A stretch of DNA of 64,000 bases from assembly GCA_007692755.1 (NCBI GenBank), contig REBL01000132.1, positions 1 to 64,000 of the forward strand, given 5' to 3'. How positions within the stretch are numbered: the first letter of the stretch is position 1; each line of letters begins with the position of its first letter. A program made the position numbers and the translations under genes. This document shows, one piece after another, positions 17,874-26,867 of this stretch. The notes beneath the pieces are model-generated. The model saw only the letters and a program-made list of their open reading frames with translations. It did not search any database and was not told the origin of the DNA. The DNA is from Nodularia sp. (in: cyanobacteria) (GTDB lineage: Bacteria; Cyanobacteriota; Cyanobacteriia; Cyanobacteriales; Nostocaceae).

Positions 17874-18614
17874 TTAAAAAGTATAATTGCGATCGCGCAC
17901 CCATAAACTAACGGGTACAGCATTACCTTGAGGATCTACTTTGACCCTGACAGTAATTGGTCGGATTTGTCTACCTCTATTTCCTCTAGTTTGTTGAACG
18001 CTTTGGAAGATATCGTCACGAATTTGTTGCCGTTGTTGTTCTGGAAGGTAGTATGTTTCCACTCCATAGGTAACAGCATTATCTTGATACACACCTCTCA
18101 AAGCTACTTGATTGCTGGGAAGAGATTCAGGCAGATTGCTACTCACTCGTATCGGTCTCCAAGCGCTGGGAACACCACGACCAGAAGAAATTCCTTGCTC
18201 TTGCAAAATCACATACAAATTGGTTCCTGATAGCAGTTGTCTGTTTCTTCCCTGACTTCCCCGGAGTAAATCATCCCAACCGGAAAGTCTTCGCAAATTT
18301 TCCACACGGGATATATTGTATTCCAGTTCTAGGGAAAAGTCCTGAACAACATTATTCGGGTCTTGAGCCACTGTTTGCAGAATTACATCCCTACCCGTTA
18401 GATTCGTATAAATTGCTTGGGTGGGAACTGCGAGAATTATTCCTGTTTGGATTAACAGGGGAACTAATAGCCGCCAAAAAGGTAGACGTTGGTTAGATTT
18501 TTGTTCAGTAGCAATTAGGTAATCTCGAAAAGTTAGCTTCTCCGAAAATTCGGCTTCTGGGGATAATGTTCTAAATGATTTATTTCCACTCGATTCAGAG
18601 GAATTACTTCTCAT
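17874..18614 (-). CDS. GDYXXLXY-domain protein
   Basis: The 246-residue protein has one transmembrane segment (about residues 48-66, LLVPLLIQTGIILAVP). It is followed by an extracytoplasmic domain with RDVILQTVAQDPNNVVQDFSLELEY, which matches the GDYxxLxY family pattern (here QDFSLELEY). These proteins are typically encoded beside DUF2157 membrane proteins, as is the case here: the DUF2157 gene lies just upstream on the same strand. The role is unknown, presumably in the envelope. Confidence 0.7.
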   Translation of the reverse strand: MRSNSSESSGNKSFRTLSPEAEFSEKLTFRDYLIATEQKSNQRLPFWRLLVPLLIQTGIILAVPTQAIYTNLTGRDVILQTVAQDPNNVVQDFSLELEYNISRVENLRRLSGWDDLLRGSQGRNRQLLSGTNLYVILQEQGISSGRGVPSAWRPIRVSSNLPESLPSNQVALRGVYQDNAVTYGVETYYLPEQQRQQIRDDIFQSVQQTRGNRGRQIRPITVRVKVDPQGNAVPVSLWVRDRNYTF

Positions 18615-18777
18615 GAGCGTAGTCCTAAAATGAAGGGTTATTTTTCACAAATGTGTCCGGTTAAACTACCAGAATTAGGACTGACGCAGAGATCCTCTAA
18701 AAAGGGTGAAGCACAGAGATTCTATCACCTAAACATAGGTCAACCATTTGAAATGTTTCAAACCCTTACAAAACTGT

Positions 18778-18862
18778 AATTACGAATTACGAATTACGAA
18801 TTACGTTCGCGTAGCGTTTCCGAAGGAAATATTACGAATTACGAATTACGAATTACGAATTA
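18778..18862. repeat. ATTACGA heptamer array split by a short palindromic element
   Basis: ATTACGA units run at 18778-18803 and 18831-18862, with GTTCGCGTAGCGTTTCCGAA inserted between them. The right part provides the last codons and stop of the DUF2157 gene. The architecture (heptamers plus one short G+C-rich element) repeats the one at 8391-8490. Confidence 0.8.
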
Positions 18863-20274
18863 GATCCCACAGGTTGGCGACGTTCAAACCAAAGTCCAGC
18901 GCTAATTAATGCCGAACCGCATAAAACAAAGACCAGGGAGCGAAAAAGTATGTCAGTGTCATATTCTAGCACGCGGCTAATAATTTGCAGTGTTAGCAAT
19001 AACATACCACCCCAAAAGCTGCTTCTGTTGTTTAACTTTAATCCTTCTCGGATTAGCCCTGATGCCAAGAATGCCAAAAGTACATTGAAGATGAAGCTGC
19101 CTAATTCATCTATGCGGGTAATAGCTAGATGCCAGAAAGGTGTAATAATGATGAAAGCCAAAAAGGTGCTAACAACAGCAAGAGTGAAAATCACTTCCCG
19201 GCGAGGAGAGTTATTTCTCAGACGCAGCAGCGACAACCATTGTAATACTGCTAAACCACTGAGAACCCCTAAATCGATCACAGGAAGGGACATGAACAGA
19301 TTATTTGTGTTATTTGGCAGAAAAGAATTCAACGTCGGCGCTACCCATTGCCAACGAAAAGACAAGGCATAAAACACAAGTCCGAAAAATATCAACGCTA
19401 GGTTACGGGCGAGAGGTTGAAATAGCCTGTAGTTGATGGTCGGGAACAGCAAATCATCATAACTCCAGAATAATGCAGGTGGCAGTGCAAAAGCAAAGGA
19501 TGCCACCCAAGGAGCCATATTAGAATAATTCAGCAGTGGTAGAGGATTGAGATTCAACTGCAAAGTACCAGCAAAGACTAAGGCTGCTAAGGCAAAAATC
19601 CAGCGCGAGCGACAAAAGTATGCTAAGGGTACAAATAGTAACCATGACAACAAAGGCATATGTCGAACTAGCAAACGAACCCAATTTAAATCGCCCGGTG
19701 AAAATGACAAATCTCCTCTTCCCATCCAATACCCGATTTGGATGAGGATAATTGCCATAGTTCCCAGGGAACTTAAGGACAGACTGTAAGCCATAGCCAA
19801 AACACCAAATCCCCAAGCAAAAAACAGTTCGGCCATGGAACCGTTAATGTTGAAAATTTGTGCCATTAGGACTATGTTTGCACCTAAAATGAAAGCGCTT
19901 AAAATTAGTAGTGCTTCTCCCAGGATGCGTTTGCTTTGTTGCTGTTTATTCTTTTCGTTGTTGCCTGATTTAGCTTGATTCCATGTAGAAAAACCAGTGA
20001 TGCTCGTTGAGAGAAACAAACTCATCATTAGGACAAATTTGACTTCTCGTGACCATGTTTGCCAGTTTGCTGCTACAAAGGTAATTACACCTAAACACAA
20101 AAGGATACTACCTATAGAAACCACAATTACCACAAAGCGATCGCGTGCTGCCGCTTCTAGGTTCTTAAATCGATAACGTTCGGCTAAGTCTTCGTACTGC
20201 GAAGCGCTAATTAGTCCTTCATCTCGCCACAATTGTGCTTCTCGGCGTAATTTCTGCGGAAAATCATCTAACAT
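18853..20274 (-). CDS. DUF2157 polytopic membrane protein
   Basis: The 473-residue protein has an N-terminal helical segment (KLRREAQLWRDEGLISASQYEDL) typical of DUF2157, followed by roughly twelve hydrophobic segments to the end. The family has no established function. It forms an operon-like pair with the GDYXXLXY gene downstream (gap of about 240 bp). The terminal residues SNS and the stop codon fall in the heptamer array, so the original C-terminus may have been longer or different. Confidence 0.75.
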   Translation of the reverse strand: MLDDFPQKLRREAQLWRDEGLISASQYEDLAERYRFKNLEAAARDRFVVIVVSIGSILLCLGVITFVAANWQTWSREVKFVLMMSLFLSTSITGFSTWNQAKSGNNEKNKQQQSKRILGEALLILSAFILGANIVLMAQIFNINGSMAELFFAWGFGVLAMAYSLSLSSLGTMAIILIQIGYWMGRGDLSFSPGDLNWVRLLVRHMPLLSWLLFVPLAYFCRSRWIFALAALVFAGTLQLNLNPLPLLNYSNMAPWVASFAFALPPALFWSYDDLLFPTINYRLFQPLARNLALIFFGLVFYALSFRWQWVAPTLNSFLPNNTNNLFMSLPVIDLGVLSGLAVLQWLSLLRLRNNSPRREVIFTLAVVSTFLAFIIITPFWHLAITRIDELGSFIFNVLLAFLASGLIREGLKLNNRSSFWGGMLLLTLQIISRVLEYDTDILFRSLVFVLCGSALISAGLWFERRQPVGSNS

Positions 20275-20394
20275 TTATGACCATCTCCAGTGCGGTGGGT
20301 TAGCTTGGTAATCACTTTTAGAATGGCGGTCATTATACTTTCAGTATGCAGCCAAGACCCTGGATAGCATTGTTCTTCTGTAACAGTTTTACTA

Positions 20395-21384
20395 ATGGAA
20401 AAACCATCAAATTTATTACTTAAACTCTCGCGGCGTTTGTTTGAAAACCCTGATAAACAAGAACAATTTATTGATGCGTTAATTAATCCTCAACCTTTTC
20501 ATCCTGGAATTATTTGGTGTCAAAATAAGCCAGAAACCTTACCTTTTACAGTAGAAGTACCAACAATTTGGCAACCGCAATTCGTAGACCGTTTATTATT
20601 GGGAGAAAAGCCCGGTAAATATCCTCTACATCAACAAGGTTATTACTATTGTTTAGATTTTTCTTCAATATTTGCAGCTTCCGTTCTATTAACAATTCCT
20701 CAGCCGGTGCGTTTAGTTTTTGATATGTGTGCTTCCCCAGGAGGAAAGAGTGTTTTTGTCTGGAAAGCTTTGCAACCTGACTTACTGATTAGTAATGAAG
20801 TTATTGGCAAACGTTTGGGGAGTTTGATTTCTAATTTGAAGCGTTGTCAAATTAGCCCTTGTACTGTGGTTAATCGAGATTCTAGTGTTTTTGCCGAAAA
20901 AATCCCATTATCTAGCGATTTAGTCATAGTTGATGCACCTTGTACTGGGCAATCTTTACTCGCTAAAGGTGAAAAAGCACCAGGATGTTTTCATCCCACG
21001 GCTATTAATAGAAGTGCCAATCGGCAAAAAAGAATTATCGCTAACTCGGCTCAATTAGTTGCACCACAAGGCTATCTGGCTTATATGACTTGTACTTACT
21101 CTGCTGAGGAAAATGAGCAGGTTTGTGAATGGTTTTTGTCAAAATTTCCGCACTTCCAAGCAGTGAGAGTTAGTTATTTAGATAAATATCAGTCCCATTT
21201 AAGTAATATTCCTTGTTATCGAATTTTTCCCCAAGATAGGCTGGGAGCGGGTGCGTTTACTGTGCTTTTTCAAAATACTGAAGTGGGTCAGGCGCAGGAG
21301 TTAGATTTAGATAATTTATCTGGGGTTTGGATGAATACGCACCACCCAGAGGCGGAGAACACAGATAAATCCCTATCTCAATAG
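20395..21384 (+). CDS. RsmB/NOP-family RNA (cytosine-5) methyltransferase
   Basis: The 329-residue protein shows the SAM site CASPGGKS at about residues 112-119, the motif DAPCTG with a conserved Cys near 183, and the catalytic-cysteine motif TCTYS near 232-236 followed by ENE. These are the two cysteines of m5C RNA methyltransferases. It lacks the N-terminal NusB-like domain of full-length RsmB, so it is closer to the shorter RsmF/NOP group. The likely substrate is rRNA or tRNA. It is divergent from the DUF2157 gene with a 120-bp spacer. Confidence 0.8.
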   Translation: MEKPSNLLLKLSRRLFENPDKQEQFIDALINPQPFHPGIIWCQNKPETLPFTVEVPTIWQPQFVDRLLLGEKPGKYPLHQQGYYYCLDFSSIFAASVLLTIPQPVRLVFDMCASPGGKSVFVWKALQPDLLISNEVIGKRLGSLISNLKRCQISPCTVVNRDSSVFAEKIPLSSDLVIVDAPCTGQSLLAKGEKAPGCFHPTAINRSANRQKRIIANSAQLVAPQGYLAYMTCTYSAEENEQVCEWFLSKFPHFQAVRVSYLDKYQSHLSNIPCYRIFPQDRLGAGAFTVLFQNTEVGQAQELDLDNLSGVWMNTHHPEAENTDKSLSQ

Positions 21385-21605
21385 AAATCTGGTGAAAATA
21401 AAATATGCTTCCTCTGGAACTCTTGTAGAGAATTTCCATGGAATGTCTCTACATTCTTTTCCACTAGATGTCTAATCTATAGATAAATACAAGCAAAATT
21501 ATGGTTATACTCAGCTAAATAAGACATATACTAATAGTAAAAATACTGAAGTAAGCTCTGCGATTTAATCTTAAAATATACTTAGACATTTATAGATAAT
21601 AAATC

Positions 21606-24068
21606 ATGTCAGACGTGCCTACTCAGTGTCAAAATTTAGCAGAGCAAGTTGAGTCTATATTACAACTTTTACAGAAAGAACCATCTTTACGTTCTCAAGA
21701 TGTTATACCTGTGCGGACTTCTCTGGGTAAAGTGATTTCTCCGAAGTTTGAAATTGTGTTTGCTGGTGCATTTAGTGCTGGTAAGTCGATGCTGATTAAT
21801 GCGCTGCTAGAACGGGAATTATTATATAGTGCAGAAGGACACGCTACAGGCACAGAATGCAAAATTGAATATGCAGAACCGAATAACGAACAGGTTGTTT
21901 TAACGTTTTTAAGTGAAGTGGAGATTCGGGAACAAGCTAGTTTTTTATGTGAAAATTTGAAATTGCAAGCAGTTGTTAACATCAATGAAGCTGAAATAGT
22001 TAATTTATTGCATAAATGTTGTGAAACGATTATTCAGAATGAAGGTGGGGAAAGTAGATCGGAACGTGCAAAACAAGCAAAGGCTTTAATATTGCTGCTT
22101 GATGGTTATGAGGCAAATCGGCAACATATTCATACAATAAAGAATGCTACATATTCGATGGAGGAATTTAATTTCTCTAATCTCAAGGAAGCGGCTGGAT
22201 ATGCACGGCGTGGTAGTAATAGCGCTGTGTTAAAACGAATTGAATATTATTGCCATCATCCCCTTTTGCAGGATGGTAATGTCATCATTGACACACCAGG
22301 AATTGATGCGCCAGTGGAGCAGGATGCACAGTTAACTTACGCCAAAATTCAACATCCCGATACATCGGCTGTAGTGTGTGTGTTAAAACCTGCTTCTTCT
22401 GGTGATATGACTAAGGAAGAAACGCAACTTTTAGAAACAATGCGAGACAATGCGGGAATACGCGATCGCATCTTCTACACCTTTAACCGCATTGACGAAA
22501 CTTGGTATAATACCCAGCTAAGGCAGCGTTTAGATGATTTAATTAGTAGCCAATTTCGTGATGCGAGTAGGGTTTATAAAACCAGTGGATTACTCGGATT
22601 TTATGGCAGTCAGATTAAACAGACCAGCATCGAGGATAGATTTGGTTTAGATTCGATTTTTGCGGAGAGTATTAGAAGTCTCAATGGTACAGAAGAAACC
22701 CCGCAATTTATTCATGAGTTTAATAAATACTGTATTTCCGGTAAGCTTGCACAAACTCAGTTCAACATTTACTTCAATAATGACGCTCCCAATAAAAATT
22801 ATGTGCGGATTTTATCTGAGCATGGAACGCCTTTAATTAATCAGCTAATTCAAGATAGTGGTATTGAGGAATTTCGCACAGCTATCACCAGATATTTGGC
22901 AGAAGAAAAGCGTCCACAGCTTTTTCAAAATCTGGCTGATGATTTGGAAGAAATTTGTATTAACTTAAAAAAATATTATCAAAGTCAAGTAAGAGATTTA
23001 GATAGTCAACCGCGAGAAATTGAGGCGATGAAAGCCCAAGAGTTGCAACGCCTGAATCAGCAGCTACAGCAAGTTGGTAAAGATTTTAGCCAGCACATCA
23101 CAAAAGAAGTCAACCAATTAATTAATAATTCCTCTGATGCTTTTGAGTCAGATTTTGGGAAACTACAATCACGGATGATTCGGCGTTTAGATGAGTTGCT
23201 AGATGGTTTTTCTGTCGCTGATGCTTATCAACGTTCTACACTGAGTCATCCCCGAAATTCAACTGCGCCGTTATTAGCTATTTTAGTTGAAGCATTTTAT
23301 TATTTAGCGAATCAATTAGAAGATATTTTGATACATTGTTCGCAAGAATTAGTTGCTAATTTGTTTCAGAGATTAATGGAGAAGATTCGCAAATCAGAAT
23401 ACTATCGTCAACTATATCGGTTGTTAGGTAATGATGGCGGGATTGAACAAGAGGTCAAAGCTTTAGAAAAATCAGTATCTTTGGCGTTGGTAAGTGCTGC
23501 TAGTATCGAATGCGATCGCTTCGTGAGAGAAAGTCATAGATTTTATGATGAAGGCACTTTTTCCATCTATCAATTTCGCCAAACTTTGCTGCAAACCTCC
23601 CAAGGTTATGATGCGGAAAGCATAGTAGAAGCAGAACCAGCAATTAGACAATTGTTGAAGTTAGATTTTGAACCAAAGGTTTCCAAAACAATTCGCCAAA
23701 CCTTCCGCCAAACCATCAACCAAATCCTCATTAGTCAGTTATTACCAATGGCGGAACAACAAGCAGATGAAATTTTGCAGCAATACCCCCAAGCACGTGC
23801 TTACTTAGAGAAAGGTTTGCAAGAAGAAGCTGAGGAAAAAATTCTGAATAATCAACGTTTATTGAGTGTTCTTGAACAAAAAATGGCAGCTTATAATTCC
23901 GCAGTTTCGCAGGTTAATAATTGCTTAGAATCCATGCACTTGTATAAGCATTTATTGCCTGTGATTGGCAACGAAAATGTCCAGGATACAAGAAATGCAG
24001 AAGTTGTGGAAGACAATGTGACTAAAAACATTTTCGATTCCGGCGATTTCATGGATGGGATAAATTGA
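21606..24068 (+). CDS. Bacterial dynamin-like GTPase
   Basis: The 820-residue protein has a dynamin-family G domain: P-loop GAFSAGKS at residues 54-61, DTPGID near 229-234, and NRID near 293-296 as the base-specificity motif. The remaining 450 residues are long helices with a short hydrophobic segment (APLLAILVEAFYYLA), as expected for a membrane-remodelling stalk and paddle. Bacterial dynamins tubulate or repair membranes, and some protect against phage lysis. It is separated by 87 bp from an HNH nuclease gene and lies upstream of the McrBC-like operon, so a defence role is possible but not shown. Confidence 0.8.
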   Translation: MSDVPTQCQNLAEQVESILQLLQKEPSLRSQDVIPVRTSLGKVISPKFEIVFAGAFSAGKSMLINALLERELLYSAEGHATGTECKIEYAEPNNEQVVLTFLSEVEIREQASFLCENLKLQAVVNINEAEIVNLLHKCCETIIQNEGGESRSERAKQAKALILLLDGYEANRQHIHTIKNATYSMEEFNFSNLKEAAGYARRGSNSAVLKRIEYYCHHPLLQDGNVIIDTPGIDAPVEQDAQLTYAKIQHPDTSAVVCVLKPASSGDMTKEETQLLETMRDNAGIRDRIFYTFNRIDETWYNTQLRQRLDDLISSQFRDASRVYKTSGLLGFYGSQIKQTSIEDRFGLDSIFAESIRSLNGTEETPQFIHEFNKYCISGKLAQTQFNIYFNNDAPNKNYVRILSEHGTPLINQLIQDSGIEEFRTAITRYLAEEKRPQLFQNLADDLEEICINLKKYYQSQVRDLDSQPREIEAMKAQELQRLNQQLQQVGKDFSQHITKEVNQLINNSSDAFESDFGKLQSRMIRRLDELLDGFSVADAYQRSTLSHPRNSTAPLLAILVEAFYYLANQLEDILIHCSQELVANLFQRLMEKIRKSEYYRQLYRLLGNDGGIEQEVKALEKSVSLALVSAASIECDRFVRESHRFYDEGTFSIYQFRQTLLQTSQGYDAESIVEAEPAIRQLLKLDFEPKVSKTIRQTFRQTINQILISQLLPMAEQQADEILQQYPQARAYLEKGLQEEAEEKILNNQRLLSVLEQKMAAYNSAVSQVNNCLESMHLYKHLLPVIGNENVQDTRNAEVVEDNVTKNIFDSGDFMDGIN

Positions 24069-24155
24069 ATATTGTAAATAATTAAAAGTGGCTGGAGAGG
24101 ACTTTATTACTCTCCACTTTCTCACCTTCATCCAGATAATTAACCAGGGTAATTC

Positions 24156-24401
24156 ATGAATAAAACACCCCGAATTCCTATACCGCCTTCAGTCAGAAAA
24201 TATGTATTTGAACGCGACAAATACCAATGTCAAAGCTGCGGAAAAACCCAATTAGAAACTAACCTCACCATTGACCATATCATCCCCCTAGCCCGTGGCG
24301 GTCAAAACGATATGAGCAATTTACACACCCTCTGCTTTACTTGTAACCAGAAAAAAACAGATAAACTTGACCCTCGATTCCAGCGACATTTTCAGGGTTA
24401 G
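24156..24401 (+). CDS. Small HNH endonuclease
   Basis: The 81-residue protein is a compact zinc-knuckle HNH nuclease: CxxC at 25-28, Asp40-His41 (TIDHI), Asn55 and a second CxxC at 60-63. All metal and catalytic positions are intact. Small free-standing HNH proteins are common in cyanobacteria and may serve in restriction or mobile elements. It is on the same strand as the dynamin gene and the McrB-like gene; co-transcription with either is plausible but unproven (291-bp gap downstream). Confidence 0.8.
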   Translation: MNKTPRIPIPPSVRKYVFERDKYQCQSCGKTQLETNLTIDHIIPLARGGQNDMSNLHTLCFTCNQKKTDKLDPRFQRHFQG

Positions 24402-24692
24402 GCATTTCCCAAAAATCCTATTTACTTTGTACTAGATTGTGTAATAAGGCGTAATACATAGGCTTTGTTATGGTTTAGGTAAAGTTGCACTGAATTTCTT
24501 TCTTTGTGTACTTTGCCTCCTAAACCCCTGGGGGCATACGCTGCGTTAATACGGTTCATTCCTCCTATACCTACTTAAGTAGATTTAGATTCGGTGTTTT
24601 GGTGGCTAAGATTCAAAGATGATTACCTACACAATGTGTGATTTAATAAAAATAAGTACGTAACTTAGTATAAAAATAGTTAAGGGATCGAG

Positions 24693-26867
24693 ATGGGGCA
24701 GTTTTCAGACTGGATAATAGTTGGTGCTTTTACATTTGGTATTGGTATAACTGGTTCTTTCACAGGCCAAGTAAGTGTAGGTTTATTAGGAAGCACTACA
24801 GGAGCAATTATAGGAGCTTCTGTTGTCAGTAAATTACAAGACAATAGACAGCGTGATACATCCAATAAATTGATTAGGCTCAGTAACCTGGTAGATAAAC
24901 AACAAGAATTAACAAAGTTAACTCAACAATTGTCAGTTATCCAACCAAAAGTAGAAGCATTACGACAAGAGGAAGCAGAACTAGCACCAGTCAAAGGAAA
25001 ATATCAGGAAAAGCGAGCAGAATTACAACAGATTCACCAAAACTTAACTACCCTGAAAGAACAACAACAGGAACTAGAAAATCGGATTATTGTAATTAAC
25101 CAAAAAAAACCTGATTTATCTGTTCTGGAAAAACTACAAGGACAAATTGAACAATTTAAAATTCAGAAAAGTGGGTTAGAAGGTCAAGTTAATGCACTTA
25201 GTTCTCAAGTTGAATCCTTAGAATCCCAAAAAATAAATCTCAATAGTATTGAATCACAGCTAGCTGCTAAAAAAGTTGATTTAGATAGTCTAGCCACACG
25301 AGTTGAAGAATTGCAAACTCAATCTCAACAACTAGAACAACGTGCGACTGAATTAGAGTTCTTGCGTATTACTTATGATGGACTTTTTAGCCAAAAAGGA
25401 AGTTTTGAAGAAAGAGTTAATCAGCTAAAACCGGAAATAGAGAGATTAGAGTCAGAAAAACAACGTATTTTACAAGCAATTCAAGAAAACCAAAATGATT
25501 ATCATCAAGTCGAAGAGTTGCGACGAAAATTACATGGCTTAAAAATTGCCATTAGAGATCAAGAGTCAGAATTACGAGAACTTGAAAGAGAAATCCATAA
25601 CTTACAAGGAATTAAAGCTGCATTAGAAGAAAATAATGCCCGTTTGCAGCAAGAAAAACAGGAGTTTCAAGAAATAATTACCAGATTAAAAGGAGAAATT
25701 ACCGAAATAGAAAGTAGCGCTAAATTAGCCTTACAATCTCTCAGAGAAAAACTTTGGCATCACTTACCAAAAATCGAATTACAACTAGAAGAAATAGCTT
25801 TTATAAATAATTTTATCAACCAAATCACATCTCAAGGATTAACTTTTTCAAAACGGGTTATTAACGCATTTCATACATCTCTAAAAGTACAAGATATTTC
25901 CGCTTTAGTTATTTTAGCGGGTATTAGTGGCACAGGTAAAAGTGAACTTCCACAACGATATGCTAATTACATTGGAGCGCAGTTATTAACTCTAGCTGTA
26001 CAACCTCGGTGGGATTCTCCACAAGACCTACAAGGGTTTTATAACTATGTCGAAAAAAAATTTAAACCCACTGATTTAATGAGAGGATTATATCAATATA
26101 ATAAAGATTCAGAAATGCAAGATAGAATTGTAATTGTCTTGCTCGATGAAATGAATTTGGCCAGAGTTGAATATTATTTTAGTGAATTTTTATCTAAGTT
26201 AGAAAGTCGTCGTAACCATGCGACTTATTTAGAAATTGATGTTGGTAGTTTACGGATAAATGAAAATGAACGTCGATTACAAATTCCCGATGCTTTTTTG
26301 TTTGTAGGAACAATGAATGAAGATGAGACTACACAAACTTTATCGGATAAGGTATTAGATAGAGCAAACGTTTTGACTTTTGGGAAACCGCAAAAATTAA
26401 AATTACGTCAAGAAAATACAATTAAAAATACTAGCAATCAATCTTCAGAATATTTATCTTACTCTCATTTCCAAAACTGGATTAAAATCCCAGATCCTAA
26501 TTCCGAAATTGTCAATAAAATTAAATACTTTTTGAATCAAGCTAATGAAGTTATGGAAAAAATGGGTCATCCTTTTGCCCATCGAGTTTATCAAGCGGTT
26601 ACTCAATATGTGATTAATTATCCAGGGGTAGACAATATTAATTCAGATGCTTTTAAATTTGCCCTTGCAGACCAATTTGGACAAAAACTATTACCAAAAC
26701 TGAGAGGCGTGATGGTTGATGAAGCACATGAACAATTGGATGAACTTAAGGAAATTATTTCGCAAATTGGAGATATAGCATTAATCGCAGCTTTTGAAAA
26801 AGCGCGAGAAGGACGTTATGGACAATTTAGCTGGCAAGGTTTAATTTATCAGGACGAACAAGCATAA
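24693..26867 (+). CDS. Membrane-anchored coiled-coil McrB-like AAA+ NTPase
   Basis: The 724-residue protein has three parts. Residues about 7-47 form one or two glycine-rich hydrophobic segments that should anchor it in the membrane. Residues about 60-355 are an almost uninterrupted coiled coil. Residues about 390-640 are an AAA+ domain of the McrB branch: Walker A GISGTGKS near 411-418, Walker B LLDEMNLA near 482-489, and GTMNEDE followed by LSDKVLDRA as the sensor/arginine-finger region. McrB relatives use GTP or ATP hydrolysis to drive a McrC nuclease. The stop overlaps the next start by one base. Coiled-coil McrB fusions are the hallmark of the CoCoNuT class. Confidence 0.8.
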   Translation: MGQFSDWIIVGAFTFGIGITGSFTGQVSVGLLGSTTGAIIGASVVSKLQDNRQRDTSNKLIRLSNLVDKQQELTKLTQQLSVIQPKVEALRQEEAELAPVKGKYQEKRAELQQIHQNLTTLKEQQQELENRIIVINQKKPDLSVLEKLQGQIEQFKIQKSGLEGQVNALSSQVESLESQKINLNSIESQLAAKKVDLDSLATRVEELQTQSQQLEQRATELEFLRITYDGLFSQKGSFEERVNQLKPEIERLESEKQRILQAIQENQNDYHQVEELRRKLHGLKIAIRDQESELRELEREIHNLQGIKAALEENNARLQQEKQEFQEIITRLKGEITEIESSAKLALQSLREKLWHHLPKIELQLEEIAFINNFINQITSQGLTFSKRVINAFHTSLKVQDISALVILAGISGTGKSELPQRYANYIGAQLLTLAVQPRWDSPQDLQGFYNYVEKKFKPTDLMRGLYQYNKDSEMQDRIVIVLLDEMNLARVEYYFSEFLSKLESRRNHATYLEIDVGSLRINENERRLQIPDAFLFVGTMNEDETTQTLSDKVLDRANVLTFGKPQKLKLRQENTIKNTSNQSSEYLSYSHFQNWIKIPDPNSEIVNKIKYFLNQANEVMEKMGHPFAHRVYQAVTQYVINYPGVDNINSDAFKFALADQFGQKLLPKLRGVMVDEAHEQLDELKEIISQIGDIALIAAFEKAREGRYGQFSWQGLIYQDEQA

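Noticed and set aside
24693..26867. Coiled-coil NTPase considered as an SMC/RecN-type protein
   Set aside because: The NTPase part is at the C-terminus as one AAA+ domain with McrB-like sensor sequence, and there is no split ABC head.
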